Positions 9,246 through 17,585 of a stretch of DNA of 50,593 bases are shown here, piece after piece. Each line of letters starts with the position of its first letter. The stretch's first letter is position 1. The position numbers and the translations under genes are program-made. Source of the stretch: an uncultured Pelagibacteraceae bacterium (GTDB lineage Bacteria > Pseudomonadota > Alphaproteobacteria > Pelagibacterales > Pelagibacteraceae); NCBI GenBank assembly GCA_902522915.1, contig CABYXQ010000004.1, positions 1 through 50,593 on the forward strand. The letters are read 5' to 3'. The notes beneath the pieces were generated by a model. The model worked only from the letters and a program-made list of their open reading frames with translations, was not told where the DNA came from and ran no database searches.

Positions 9246-9866
9246 ATGAAGTTAGTAAAAGATATAGACAATAAAGAAATAAAGCAAAAACAAGTTTCTG
9301 ATAAGGAAGCTGAAGAAGCAATTAGAACAATTTTATCTTGGATGGGAGAAGATCCCAGTAGAGAAGGGTTGTTAGAAACTCCAAAAAGAGTTGTAAAAGC
9401 ATTTAAAGAATATTTTCAAGGTTATGGAGAAGATGCTACAAAAGTATTAGATAAAACTTTTGGAGATGTGGAAGGCTATAGCGATATGGTGGTTCAAAAA
9501 AATATATCTGTTCAAAGTCATTGCGAACATCATATGGCTCCAATTATTGGAAAGGCTCACGTTGCGTATATTCCTAACGAAAGAGTTGTAGGATTAAGCA
9601 AAATTGCAAGAGTAGTTGAAATATTTTCAAAAAGATTACAGACACAGGAAAGACTAACTGTACAAATAGCAAACACTTTAATGGAAGCGCTAGATGCAAA
9701 AGGCGTTGCAGTCACGATAGATTCAACTCACCAGTGTATGACTATGAGAGGCATTAAAAAAGAACAAGCGACAACAGTAACTAATTTTTATTTAGGTCAA
9801 TTTAAAGAAGATCTTAGTTTTCAAAATAGATATTTACGATTTATTAGCACTACGTTAAAAGACTAG
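9246..9866 (+). CDS. folE: GTP cyclohydrolase I
   Basis: A 206-residue FolE of normal length. Zinc ligands are visible as C93 and H96 (HCEHHM) and C164 (HQCMTMRG). VVGLSKIARVVEIFSKRLQTQERLT is the conserved core. It converts GTP to dihydroneopterin triphosphate, the entry to folate synthesis. Folate is the C1 acceptor needed by the dehydrogenase at 2547, though the genes are in different units. The stop lies one base before the GTG of the next gene. Confidence 0.96.
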   Translation: MKLVKDIDNKEIKQKQVSDKEAEEAIRTILSWMGEDPSREGLLETPKRVVKAFKEYFQGYGEDATKVLDKTFGDVEGYSDMVVQKNISVQSHCEHHMAPIIGKAHVAYIPNERVVGLSKIARVVEIFSKRLQTQERLTVQIANTLMEALDAKGVAVTIDSTHQCMTMRGIKKEQATTVTNFYLGQFKEDLSFQNRYLRFISTTLKD

Positions 9867-9867
9867 T

Positions 9868-10872
9868 GTGTCTGATCAATTTAAAGCGTTAATTCTAAAT
9901 CAAGAAGGTGATAATTTTACTCGTGATATTAAATCTATTAATAAAAGTTTCTTAAAGCATGGCGATGTAACTGTTAAAGTTGAGTATTCTGGTCTCAATT
10001 ATAAAGATGCTTTAATTTTAAAAAATGGTGCAAGACTTGTGAAAGAATTCCCTCATATACCCGGTATAGATTTTTCAGGTATAGTTGAAGAAAGTGATAA
10101 TGATAAATTTAAAAAAGGTGATGAGGTAATTTTAACTGGATGGAGGGTAGGTGAAATTTATTTTGGTGGCTATTCTCAGTATGCAAAAGTAAATGGAGAG
10201 TTTTTAGTTAAAAAACCTAAAACACTTTCATCAAGAGAAGCCATGGTAATTGGAACTGCAGGAATAACAGCTTTACAATGTGCTTTTACCACAAAAACAA
10301 CCAGAGAAGAACTTTTATTAGGGGATAAAGTTGAAAATGTAATTGTTAGTGGTGCATCTGGTGGAGTAGGAAGTATGGCAGTTATGATACTTAATAAACT
10401 TGGTTGTAATGTAACAGCAGTAACAGGTAAAGATAGCAACGCTGATTATTTAAAATCAATAGGTGCTAAAAACGTTATTAATACTAATGAATTAATGAAA
10501 GATGCTAGACCACTGGACAAAGGATTATGGGATGGAGCAGTAGATACTGTAGGAGGAAAAGTATTAGAAAATATTTTATCTCAAACAAAAGATGCCGGCA
10601 TAGTTTCATCATGTGGTAACGCCGCTGATATTAAATTAAATACTACAGTAATGCCTTTTATTATTAGGGGAGTTAAACTTTGGGGGATAAACTCTGTAAC
10701 AACTTCTATTACAAGAAGACAATTTTTATGGAATGAGTCATCAAAATTAATTGACTTTGAATTATTAGAGAAATCAATAAAAGAAATTAGTTTAGAAAAT
10801 TTAATGGACATTTATGTTAAGATGTTAAAAGGAGAAACTTCAGGTAAATATTTAGTTAATTTAAATAAATAA
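9868..10872 (+). CDS. Acryloyl-CoA reductase AcuI/YhdH-type NADPH reductase
   Basis: A 334-residue zinc-free medium-chain dehydrogenase. EYSGLNYKDALILKNGARLV, FPHIPGIDFSGIVEES, the NADPH fold VSGASGGVGSMAVMIL and the NSVTTSITRRQFLWNE end fit the YhdH/AcuI family. AcuI reduces acryloyl-CoA to propionyl-CoA, a detoxification and assimilation step for DMSP-derived acrylate in marine bacteria. Family placement is firm, but acryloyl-CoA as substrate is inferred. The start is GTG, one base after the folE stop. The stop overlaps the LysR gene's ATG, so the regulator may control this gene or a related pathway. Confidence 0.85.
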   Translation: MSDQFKALILNQEGDNFTRDIKSINKSFLKHGDVTVKVEYSGLNYKDALILKNGARLVKEFPHIPGIDFSGIVEESDNDKFKKGDEVILTGWRVGEIYFGGYSQYAKVNGEFLVKKPKTLSSREAMVIGTAGITALQCAFTTKTTREELLLGDKVENVIVSGASGGVGSMAVMILNKLGCNVTAVTGKDSNADYLKSIGAKNVINTNELMKDARPLDKGLWDGAVDTVGGKVLENILSQTKDAGIVSSCGNAADIKLNTTVMPFIIRGVKLWGINSVTTSITRRQFLWNESSKLIDFELLEKSIKEISLENLMDIYVKMLKGETSGKYLVNLNK

Positions 10873-11759
10873 TGGATTGGGATAAATTAAAAATTTTTCA
10901 TGCGGTTGCTGAAGCAGGTAGCTTTACTAATGCAACAGTGAATTTAAATCTTAGTCAATCAGCAATTAGTAGACAAATTCAATCACTTGAACAAGATTTA
11001 AAAGTTCAATTATTTGAAAGACATGCAAGAGGTTTAACGCTTACAGAAAATGGAGAATATGTTTTTAAAACAGCCCATGAGGTTATCAGCAAACTTAAAG
11101 AAGTTGAAACTTCTCTTGGAGACCAAAAGAATAAACCTACTGGAAAATTGATAATTACAACCGTCAGAAGTTTTGGAACACATTGGTTAACACCAAGGAT
11201 TCAAGAGTTTATGAGATTAAATCCAGAAATTGAAGTTGAGCTAATTTTTGATGATAAAGAGCTAGATTTGAGTACTAGACAAGCAGATATTGGAATATTT
11301 ATGAGAAGACCAAAACAATTAAATTATATTCAAAAAAAATTAGTTGATATTAAATATTTTATATATGGATCAAATAAATATTTGGAAAAATTTGGAATGC
11401 CAAAAAATATTAATGATTTAAACAAGCATAAGTTCATTTCATTTGGCAGAGGAGCTCCTTCACCTGTTTATAATCCAGATTGGGCTTTAAAGTTAGGTGT
11501 GAGTGATGGGAAAAAAAGAAAAACAATAATGAGAGTTAATAGTGTAATGGGTTTGTTGCTGGCAGTTGAATCTGGAGTAGGATTAGCAGCATTACCAGAA
11601 TATTTAGTATCAAACTCAACTAATGTTATTAAGGTTTTGCCAAAATCAGAGGGACCAATTACAGAGGCTCATTTTGTCTATCCTCAATCATTAAAAAATA
11701 CTGCAAGAGTTCAAGCATTTCGAAACTTCTTATTCAGTAAAATAGGTGATTGGAAATAA
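10872..11759 (+). CDS. LysR family transcriptional regulator
   Basis: A 295-residue regulator. The N-terminal winged helix-turn-helix (about 1-60) shows KIFHAVAEAGSFTNATVNLNLSQ and SRQIQSLEQDLKVQLFERHARGL. A periplasmic-binding-protein-like effector domain follows (about 88-290). It overlaps the upstream reductase gene by one base and reads in the same direction, unlike the more usual divergent LysR arrangement. Its effector and targets are not identifiable from sequence; the reductase is the best neighbour candidate. Confidence 0.93.
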   Translation: MDWDKLKIFHAVAEAGSFTNATVNLNLSQSAISRQIQSLEQDLKVQLFERHARGLTLTENGEYVFKTAHEVISKLKEVETSLGDQKNKPTGKLIITTVRSFGTHWLTPRIQEFMRLNPEIEVELIFDDKELDLSTRQADIGIFMRRPKQLNYIQKKLVDIKYFIYGSNKYLEKFGMPKNINDLNKHKFISFGRGAPSPVYNPDWALKLGVSDGKKRKTIMRVNSVMGLLLAVESGVGLAALPEYLVSNSTNVIKVLPKSEGPITEAHFVYPQSLKNTARVQAFRNFLFSKIGDWK

Positions 11760-11822
11760 GAATTTTTTACAATTTTTAGCCATTAATTTATAAATAATAA
11801 GCTTTACAACTGCGACACTATA

Positions 11823-11843
11823 TGCGATTGATAATCATTCGCA
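11823..11843. promoter_or_regulatory. Fur-like operator, upstream copy
   Basis: TGCGATTGATAATCATTCGCA is nearly palindromic, with one mismatched pair apart from the centre. Within it, bases 11829-11843 read TGATAATCATTCGCA, a 7-1-7 arrangement whose left half equals the Fur half-site TGATAAT. It is about 47 bases before the iron-binding-protein start codon and abuts a second palindrome. Fur, Mur or Irr binding is inferred, not shown. Confidence 0.65.
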
Positions 11844-11861
11844 TTGAGAATAATTCTCAAT
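11843..11861. promoter_or_regulatory. Fur-like operator, downstream copy
   Basis: ATTGAGAATAATTCTCAAT is a perfect inverted repeat of two 9-base arms around one A. Its core TGAGAATAATTCTCA (11845-11859) fits the 7-1-7 Fur pattern TGATAATNATTATCA with one symmetric change. It shares one base with the upstream copy. Its position, 28 bases before the start codon of a ferric-iron importer gene, makes iron-dependent repression likely. Confidence 0.75.
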
Positions 11862-11889
11862 CGCAAAATAACGATACAATAAGGATTAT

Positions 11890-12918
11890 ATGAAAAAAAT
11901 ATCAATTATAACATTAATTATTTCATTATTTGCTACAGCTTTTGCAGTTGCTAGTGAAGTGAATATTTTTAATGCAAGACACTACAAAGCTGATGCTGAG
12001 CTTTATGATAAGTTCACAGCAGCAACTGGAATTAAAGTTAATCTAATTAATGGAAAATCAGGAGCTCTTGAAAAAAGAATGATTGAAGAGGGAGCAGATT
12101 CTGCTGCGGATCTTTATATTACTGCTGATGCAGGTAGATGTGGAGCTTTCCAAGCAAAAGGAATGACGCAAAGTGGATTAGTGTCATCAACAATTAAATC
12201 ATCTGTTCCAAAAAACTTTAGAACTACTCACTGGGTTGGTGTAGCTAAAAGAGCAAGAATAATTTACTACTCTCCAGAAAGAGTTACAGGTGCTGAATTA
12301 TCTGGAATGACTTATGAAGGTTTAGCTGATCCTAAATGGAAAGGTAGATTAGTAATTAGAAAATCAAGCAACATTTATAACAAATCTCTTGTAGCTTCAT
12401 TAATTGAAAATAATGGAAAAAAAGCTACAGCTGATTGGGCAAAAGGTGTTGTTGCCAACATGGCTAGAGAATCTACTGGTAACGATAGAGCTCAAATTAT
12501 GGCAGTAGCTGCTGGAGAAGCAGATATTGCTGTAGCTAACACTTATTATTTAGCACTTATGTTGTCAGGTAATAAAGGTGCAGAGCAACAAGCTGCTGCT
12601 AAAAAAGTTAAAGCGTTTTTCCCTAATCAGCAAGGCAGAGGAACACACATGAATATTAGTTGTGCTGCTTTAGTTAAAGGAGCGCCTAACAAAGCAAATG
12701 CTATCGCTCTTGTTGACTTTTTATTATCACCAGAATCTCAAGAACATTTTACTAATAATACTTTTGAGTTTCCAATGATCGGCGGAGTATCACCAAGTCC
12801 ATTAGTAGTAAACAATTTGGGATTAGATTTTAACCAAGATCTAACAACAAAAGTTTCTAGCTATGGTAAAAATCAAGCTGCTGCTCTTGAAGTAATGACG
12901 GCTGCAGGTTGGAAGTAA
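11890..12918 (+). CDS. Fe(III) ABC transporter substrate-binding protein
   Basis: A 342-residue periplasmic binding protein of the FutA/FbpA/AfuA class. The signal peptide spans about residues 1-21 and ends near AVAS. The mature start EVNIFNARHYKADAELYDKF resembles the usual FutA opening with a Tyr ligand. Y219 and Y220 in VANTYYLALM fit the tandem tyrosines that bind ferric iron. It captures Fe(III) for the permease and ATPase encoded downstream. AAGGATTATATG gives a fair ribosome site, and two Fur-like palindromes lie just upstream. A long hairpin after the gene probably lets it be made in excess over the membrane parts. Confidence 0.93.
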   Translation: MKKISIITLIISLFATAFAVASEVNIFNARHYKADAELYDKFTAATGIKVNLINGKSGALEKRMIEEGADSAADLYITADAGRCGAFQAKGMTQSGLVSSTIKSSVPKNFRTTHWVGVAKRARIIYYSPERVTGAELSGMTYEGLADPKWKGRLVIRKSSNIYNKSLVASLIENNGKKATADWAKGVVANMARESTGNDRAQIMAVAAGEADIAVANTYYLALMLSGNKGAEQQAAAKKVKAFFPNQQGRGTHMNISCAALVKGAPNKANAIALVDFLLSPESQEHFTNNTFEFPMIGGVSPSPLVVNNLGLDFNQDLTTKVSSYGKNQAAALEVMTAAGWK

Positions 12919-12925
12919 AGAAGTA

Positions 12926-13120
12926 GTGAAAAAGAATTTATTTTATTTTGATAAAAATAATTCTTCTGATGCAAATGGTTCACTAGTAGGTCAGATAACA
13001 TGTGAACCATGCGCAACAGAGTGTGAAAAAATCAAAAAAAAAATAAGTAATAGAAAGTTATCAGATATTAAAAAAGACGAGGTATCATACATCCTTTCTC
13101 CGTTTAATATTAATAGTTAA
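12926..13120 (+). CDS. Small Cys-motif protein in the iron-uptake operon, unknown
   Basis: A 64-residue protein starting at GTG, seven bases after the iron-binding-protein stop. It has no signal peptide or membrane span. Its central feature is C26-x2-C29-x3-C33 (CEPCATEC), followed by a Lys-rich helix and a C-terminal segment, EVSYILSPFNINS. I do not recognise the family. Three cysteines in this spacing could ligate a metal or an Fe-S cluster with an outside ligand. The place between binding protein and permease of a ferric importer suggests an iron-related role. The GTG start and small size leave some doubt that it is translated. Confidence 0.5.
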   Translation: MKKNLFYFDKNNSSDANGSLVGQITCEPCATECEKIKKKISNRKLSDIKKDEVSYILSPFNINS

Positions 13121-13130
13121 TTTTCTACAA

Positions 13131-13189
13131 AATGCTCACAATTTAAAATTAGGATTCTTACCCTTTCCTAATAAACGATTGTGAGCATT
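13131..13189 (+). other. Long two-tier hairpin between iron-binding-protein and permease genes
   Basis: AATGCTCACAAT (13131-13142) is exactly complementary to ATTGTGAGCATT (13178-13189). Inside it ATTAGGA (13148-13154) pairs with TCCTAAT (13166-13172), leaving a symmetric 5 by 5 internal loop and an 11-base apical loop. No U-run follows, so it is not a standard intrinsic terminator. Likely roles are protection of the upstream mRNA end, processing, or attenuation. Confidence 0.75.
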
Positions 13190-13235
13190 CAAAAATTCAG
13201 TATAAATAAATTTTTAATACATTATAAAACTAAAG

Positions 13236-14861
13236 ATGTTTAAAAATTTAAATTTTTGGTTTTTTGCTTCTTTTTTTATTTCGATTACTGTAGCAATCCC
13301 AATTGTTACAGTATTTTCAAGTTTTTTTGAGGATACTTCAAATTATTTTGAAATTCTTAAACAGACTTTTTTTCTTGAATATATATTTAATTCTCTAATT
13401 CTTTTAATTGGCGTTTTATTTTTAACATTTATTTTTGGGGTAGGCTCAGCATATCTAGTTTCTTTTTATAAATTTCCTGGTGTCAATTTTTTTAAGTGGG
13501 CTCTAATATTATCTTTTGCTGTACCTCCTTATATATACGCTTATTCTTTATTTGCTTTTTTTGAAAATTACGGAACAGCATTTACAATTTTGAAAACTTT
13601 GTTTGGCGAAGCAAATTACAACAAAAATATTCCAAAATTTGATGGTATGTTTGGTTTGATATTATCAATATCATTCTCACTGTTTGCTTATGTATATATC
13701 CTTGCAAGATCATCATTTTTATATCAATCACAAAGTCTAATAGAGTTAGGAAAAAATCTTGGTTTTTCAAAATTCAAATCCTTTTATTCAATAATATTAC
13801 CTTCGGCTCGACCAGCTATTGTTGCTGGTCTATCATTGGTCGCAATGGAAACATTAGCTGAATTTGGTGCAGTAGATTTTTTTTCTGTAAACACTTTAAC
13901 AACAGGGATTTATAATGCCTGGATAACCTTTGATGACTTAGCATTTGCAAATCGAATATCATTTTTTCTTTTAATATTTATCTTTATATTATTTTTAACT
14001 GAAAATTTATCTAGAAAAAAAGCAAAATATCACTTAGATGCAAAAGGCGGATTTAAGAAAAAAGAAAAAACTAAACTTTATGGAAGTAAGTCTTTTTTTG
14101 CATTTATTTTTTGTTTTAGTTTATTTTTCTTAAGTTTTTTATTTCCGTTAAGTCAAATGTTGTATTGGACAATTAAATTTCCTGAAAATTTAAATAGTTT
14201 ACAAATAACTGAACTTTTATTAAATACTTTATATCTAGTTTCACTTTCAAGTTTAGTATTAATAATTTTCGCTTTGATATCTAATTATGGAAATAGAGTT
14301 TCAAATAAAAAAATATTAAATATTTTATCAACTTTTTCAATTTCTGGTTATGCAATACCCGGAGTTATTCTTGCTATAGCATTTATAACTTTTATTGCGT
14401 GGTTTGACGATAATGTGATTAAATCATTAGGATTTTTATCTATAAAAAAAGTATTTATCGGTTCAATTTTAGGCTTAGTTGTTGTTTACTTTGTAAGATT
14501 TTATTCGCTAGCTTTTAATGGTATAAAGGCAGGATATGAAAAAATAAATATTTCAGTCGATGAAAGTGCTTATCTTCTTGGTTATTCTAAGAGTAAAACT
14601 TTTTCAAATATTCACATTCCTTATTTAAGAAATTCACTTTTATTTGTTATTATATTAATTTCATTAGAAATAATTAGGGAATTACCAATTACACTAATTT
14701 TAAGACCATTTAATTTTGAAACTTTTGCTACTACAGCTTATATTTCTGCATCTGAGGACTTATTAGAAGCTGCAGCTGTACCTTCTTTGTGTTTGATAGT
14801 CATTGCAAGTTTTTTTATTTTGTTTACATCTAAATATATTTTAAGAGAGAACAATGAATAA
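13236..14861 (+). CDS. Fe(III) ABC transporter permease (fused two-half type)
   Basis: A 541-residue integral membrane protein with about 12 spans in two homologous halves, as in FbpB/SfuB permeases. Each half has an EAA-type cytoplasmic loop that docks to the ATPase: ELGKNLGFSKFKSFYSIILP in the first half and ESAYLLGYSKSKTFSNIHIP in the second. It moves ferric iron from the binding protein across the inner membrane. A gap of 115 bases with a long hairpin separates it from the small Cys protein. Its 3' end overlaps the ATPase gene by 8 bases. Confidence 0.93.
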   Translation: MFKNLNFWFFASFFISITVAIPIVTVFSSFFEDTSNYFEILKQTFFLEYIFNSLILLIGVLFLTFIFGVGSAYLVSFYKFPGVNFFKWALILSFAVPPYIYAYSLFAFFENYGTAFTILKTLFGEANYNKNIPKFDGMFGLILSISFSLFAYVYILARSSFLYQSQSLIELGKNLGFSKFKSFYSIILPSARPAIVAGLSLVAMETLAEFGAVDFFSVNTLTTGIYNAWITFDDLAFANRISFFLLIFIFILFLTENLSRKKAKYHLDAKGGFKKKEKTKLYGSKSFFAFIFCFSLFFLSFLFPLSQMLYWTIKFPENLNSLQITELLLNTLYLVSLSSLVLIIFALISNYGNRVSNKKILNILSTFSISGYAIPGVILAIAFITFIAWFDDNVIKSLGFLSIKKVFIGSILGLVVVYFVRFYSLAFNGIKAGYEKINISVDESAYLLGYSKSKTFSNIHIPYLRNSLLFVIILISLEIIRELPITLILRPFNFETFATTAYISASEDLLEAAAVPSLCLIVIASFFILFTSKYILRENNE

Positions 14862-15915
14862 AAATTTTTTTGAAATTAAAAATGCTTCATTTAAAGTTGG
14901 GGGTATAATTAAGGTAAATAACATTTCTTTTTCAATTGAAAATGAGGGTGATATTATTTGTCTTTTAGGACCATCTGGTATTGGAAAAACCACAATTCTT
15001 AGATCTATAGCTGGTTTAGAAAAAATTGAGTCTGGTTCAATAAAACTTAAAGGAAAAACCCTTTCATCAAATGAAATAAATATAGAACCAGAAGATCGAA
15101 ATATATCGCTATCATTCCAAGAAAATTCATTATTTCCTCATTTCACAGTGGAGGAAAATATTAATCTGGGTAAATTAAGAAAAAATTTAGGCAAAAAAAA
15201 GAAAATAAATATTAAAAAAATTATAAAATTACTTAATATTGGTAAAATATTACAACACTATCCACATCAAATTAGTGCAGGAGAGGCCCAAAGGGTATCT
15301 CTAGCTAGATCATTAGCCTCTCAACCAGATCTTTTGCTACTAGACGAACCTTTATCTAATGTTGATCAAAGTTTTAAAGAAGAAATACAAGTTAAGTTAA
15401 AAAAGTTATTAAAAGATTTAAAAATTACAACAATAATTGTTACTCATGACTCATATGAAGCTTTTTATCTAGGTAATAAATGCGGAATAATTTTAAATAA
15501 ACAACTCAAACAATTTGATGACCCTTATAATGTCTATCATTTTCCTAATTCTGTTGAGGTTGTAAATTTTCTTAATCGTGGAATTTTAATTCCGGCAAAA
15601 GTAACAGGCGAAAATACTTTAGAAAATATAGATTTAGGGATTATTAAAGGTAATTTTATAAAACATTATAAAAAGGGAACAGACGTTAAATTGTTGCTAC
15701 AGCCAGAAGATTTAGAACATGATGATCAAAGCAATCTAAAATTAGAAGTAGTTGATAGAAAATTTAGAGGTACAAATTTTATTTATACACTTAAAACTTC
15801 AAATAACACTCTAATACCAGTGTTTGTTCATTCACATCATGTACATCAACACGAAATTGACGAAAAGTTTGGAATTAAGAGACCAATCAATATTGATCAT
15901 ATTGTTTGTTTTTAA
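14854..15915 (+). CDS. Fe(III) ABC transporter ATP-binding protein
   Basis: A 353-residue ABC ATPase. Walker A GPSGIGKTT is at 39-47, the Q-loop at SFQENSLFPHF, the signature ISAGEAQRVSLARSLA from 140, Walker B LLLLDEPLSNVD from 160 and the H-loop in VTHDSYEAF. The signature is ISAGE where LSGGQ is usual. A TOBE-like C-terminal domain (about 235-350) ends in repeated His residues (VHSHHVHQHE), which could sense metal. It overlaps the permease gene by 8 bases, completing the importer. Confidence 0.93.
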   Translation: MNKNFFEIKNASFKVGGIIKVNNISFSIENEGDIICLLGPSGIGKTTILRSIAGLEKIESGSIKLKGKTLSSNEINIEPEDRNISLSFQENSLFPHFTVEENINLGKLRKNLGKKKKINIKKIIKLLNIGKILQHYPHQISAGEAQRVSLARSLASQPDLLLLDEPLSNVDQSFKEEIQVKLKKLLKDLKITTIIVTHDSYEAFYLGNKCGIILNKQLKQFDDPYNVYHFPNSVEVVNFLNRGILIPAKVTGENTLENIDLGIIKGNFIKHYKKGTDVKLLLQPEDLEHDDQSNLKLEVVDRKFRGTNFIYTLKTSNNTLIPVFVHSHHVHQHEIDEKFGIKRPINIDHIVCF

Positions 15916-15924
15916 TAAAAATAA

Positions 15925-16611
15925 ATGCTTTCAAAGAAACAACTATTAACTAGAGGTATATTAGATGTAGCACCTCATATGCTCTCTGTAATTCCATTTG
16001 GAATTATTTGTGGGGCTGTTGGTATCGAACTGGGGTTTAATCCATATTTAGTTTATGGGCTATCCATCATTATTTTTGGAGGAGCTTCCCAAATAGTTTT
16101 TCTGCAATTATTATCTGGAGGTGCCTCTGCTTTGATTGCTATTACTTCAGTAGGTGTAATTAATTCTAGACATTTATTATATGGAGCTGTTTTATCTGAA
16201 TATTTAGAAAAATTATCTTTTATAAAAAAATTATTAATTTCTTATTTAATTGTAGACCAAGGTTTTGCTGAGTCTAATAAATTTTTTAAAAAAAATAAAA
16301 CAGAGGAAAATTTATATTATCATTTAATTGGCACTGGAGGAACACTCTGGGTTTGCTGGCAAATTGCGACATTAACAGGAATAATATTAGGCTCATTTGT
16401 ACCTGAAGAAATTGGATTAAAGTTTGCAATTCCCCTTACTTTTATTGCAATCGTTGTACAAGATTTAAAAAAGATGGATCATGTAATTGTCATGTTTGCT
16501 AGTGGCATAAGCTCATTAATATTTTTTAATGCTCCATTTAAATCTTATATAATTATTGCGCCTATTATTGCTTTACTAGTTGCTGCATTAGTGCTGAGGT
16601 TTAAAAAATGA
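15925..16611 (+). CDS. azlC: AzlC family transporter subunit
   Basis: A 228-residue protein with about six or seven spans. ILDVAPHMLSVIPFGIICGAVGIELGF and GGASQIVFLQLLSGGA are typical AzlC segments, and SRHLLYGAVLSEYL matches its conserved central motif. With AzlD it forms a branched-chain amino acid exporter. It starts nine bases after the iron ATPase stop, so it may be read through from the iron operon. Its last bases form ATGA with azlD. Confidence 0.92.
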   Translation: MLSKKQLLTRGILDVAPHMLSVIPFGIICGAVGIELGFNPYLVYGLSIIIFGGASQIVFLQLLSGGASALIAITSVGVINSRHLLYGAVLSEYLEKLSFIKKLLISYLIVDQGFAESNKFFKKNKTEENLYYHLIGTGGTLWVCWQIATLTGIILGSFVPEEIGLKFAIPLTFIAIVVQDLKKMDHVIVMFASGISSLIFFNAPFKSYIIIAPIIALLVAALVLRFKK

Positions 16612-16925
16612 GCTGGTTAGCTATCATAACTGCAGGAATAATAACTTATTTAATGAGAATGACTATGGTTGCGTTAGTCAGCAAAGACATGTTAGGTGAT
16701 AAAATCAAACTTGTATTAGCTTATGTACCTTCAGCAGTATTTCCAGCAATAATATTTCCAGGAGTATTTATTAATGATTATGGGACCTTTATTGAAATGA
16801 ATGATCCAAAAATATTTGGTGCTTTAGTAGCAATTATAGTCGGATATTTTTCAAGAAATGTAATTGCAACTATATTATCTGGCTTATTTTCTTACTGGAT
16901 AATAATTTTTATATTTAATTTTTAA
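16608..16925 (+). CDS. azlD: AzlD family transporter subunit
   Basis: A 105-residue protein with four predicted membrane spans and the AzlD features ITYLMRMTM, LVLAYVPSAVFPAIIFPGVF and a terminal SGLFSYWIIIF. It is the small partner of AzlC. Its ATG overlaps the azlC stop (ATGA), which argues for coupled production. It converges with the methyltransferase gene, with one base between stops. Confidence 0.9.
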   Translation: MSWLAIITAGIITYLMRMTMVALVSKDMLGDKIKLVLAYVPSAVFPAIIFPGVFINDYGTFIEMNDPKIFGALVAIIVGYFSRNVIATILSGLFSYWIIIFIFNF

Positions 16926-16926
16926 T

Positions 16927-17583
16927 TTAAATTTTTTTTTCATTTACAACAAAAAATAATTTTCTTGGAAATTTACCTTCTTCAAATTTTTCTAAGAAAA
17001 TATTTTTAAATCCATCAAGTAATGAATTAACTTTTTCTTTTGAAAAATAATGCACAATGAAACCATCATTTTCATAAAGATCTTCACCTCTATAAATTCC
17101 ATTTTTAAAATCACCATCACCTGTATGGCGAACAGTATAAATATTTATACCTCCTGGTTTTAAAACTCTTAAAATTTCATTATTTAATCTTTCTAAATCA
17201 TCTTCTGTTAAAGCCATACAATAAAGCATATGAGAGTAACAGCCGTCTATCGAATTATCTTCAAAAGGAAGTTTTTTTCTTACGTCAAATATTTTTGTTG
17301 ATAAAAAATTTAATAAGTTTTTTTCTTTATTTTTTTTATTAATTATTTCAATCCCAGCTTTACTATAATCTAAAGCTAAAGTATGTATCGAATTATCTGC
17401 AAATAAAATAGAATCTCTGCCTAGTCCAGCGCCTAGCTCTATAATTTTGTTTATTTTTCTTTCTTGAAATATTTTTAAAGCTTTTTCTGCTGACAAGCTT
17501 GGCGTTAGACCAAACATCTCAGGCTTATTTGAGAAATTAATTTCCCAATGCTGAGATTGCTGGTCTAATTTTTTTTGATCCAA
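16927..17583 (-). CDS. Class I SAM-dependent methyltransferase
   Basis: A 218-residue methyltransferase. Motif I is IIELGAGLGRDSILFAD, the acidic end of strand 2 is LALDYSKAG, and the motif IV region is LPFEDNSIDGCYSHMLYC. LRVLKPGGINIYTVRHTGD gives the post-III region. The substrate is not recognisable. It lies two bases behind the peroxiredoxin gene and opposite a sulfide-oxidation unit, so methylation of a small thiol or related toxic compound is a reasonable guess but no more. Confidence 0.85.
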   Translation of the reverse strand: MDQKKLDQQSQHWEINFSNKPEMFGLTPSLSAEKALKIFQERKINKIIELGAGLGRDSILFADNSIHTLALDYSKAGIEIINKKNKEKNLLNFLSTKIFDVRKKLPFEDNSIDGCYSHMLYCMALTEDDLERLNNEILRVLKPGGINIYTVRHTGDGDFKNGIYRGEDLYENDGFIVHYFSKEKVNSLLDGFKNIFLEKFEEGKFPRKLFFVVNEKKI

Positions 17584-17585
17584 AT

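Noticed and set aside
13131..13189. Reading the iron-operon hairpin as a standard intrinsic terminator
   Set aside because: There is no U-run after the stem; a structural or processing role suits it better.
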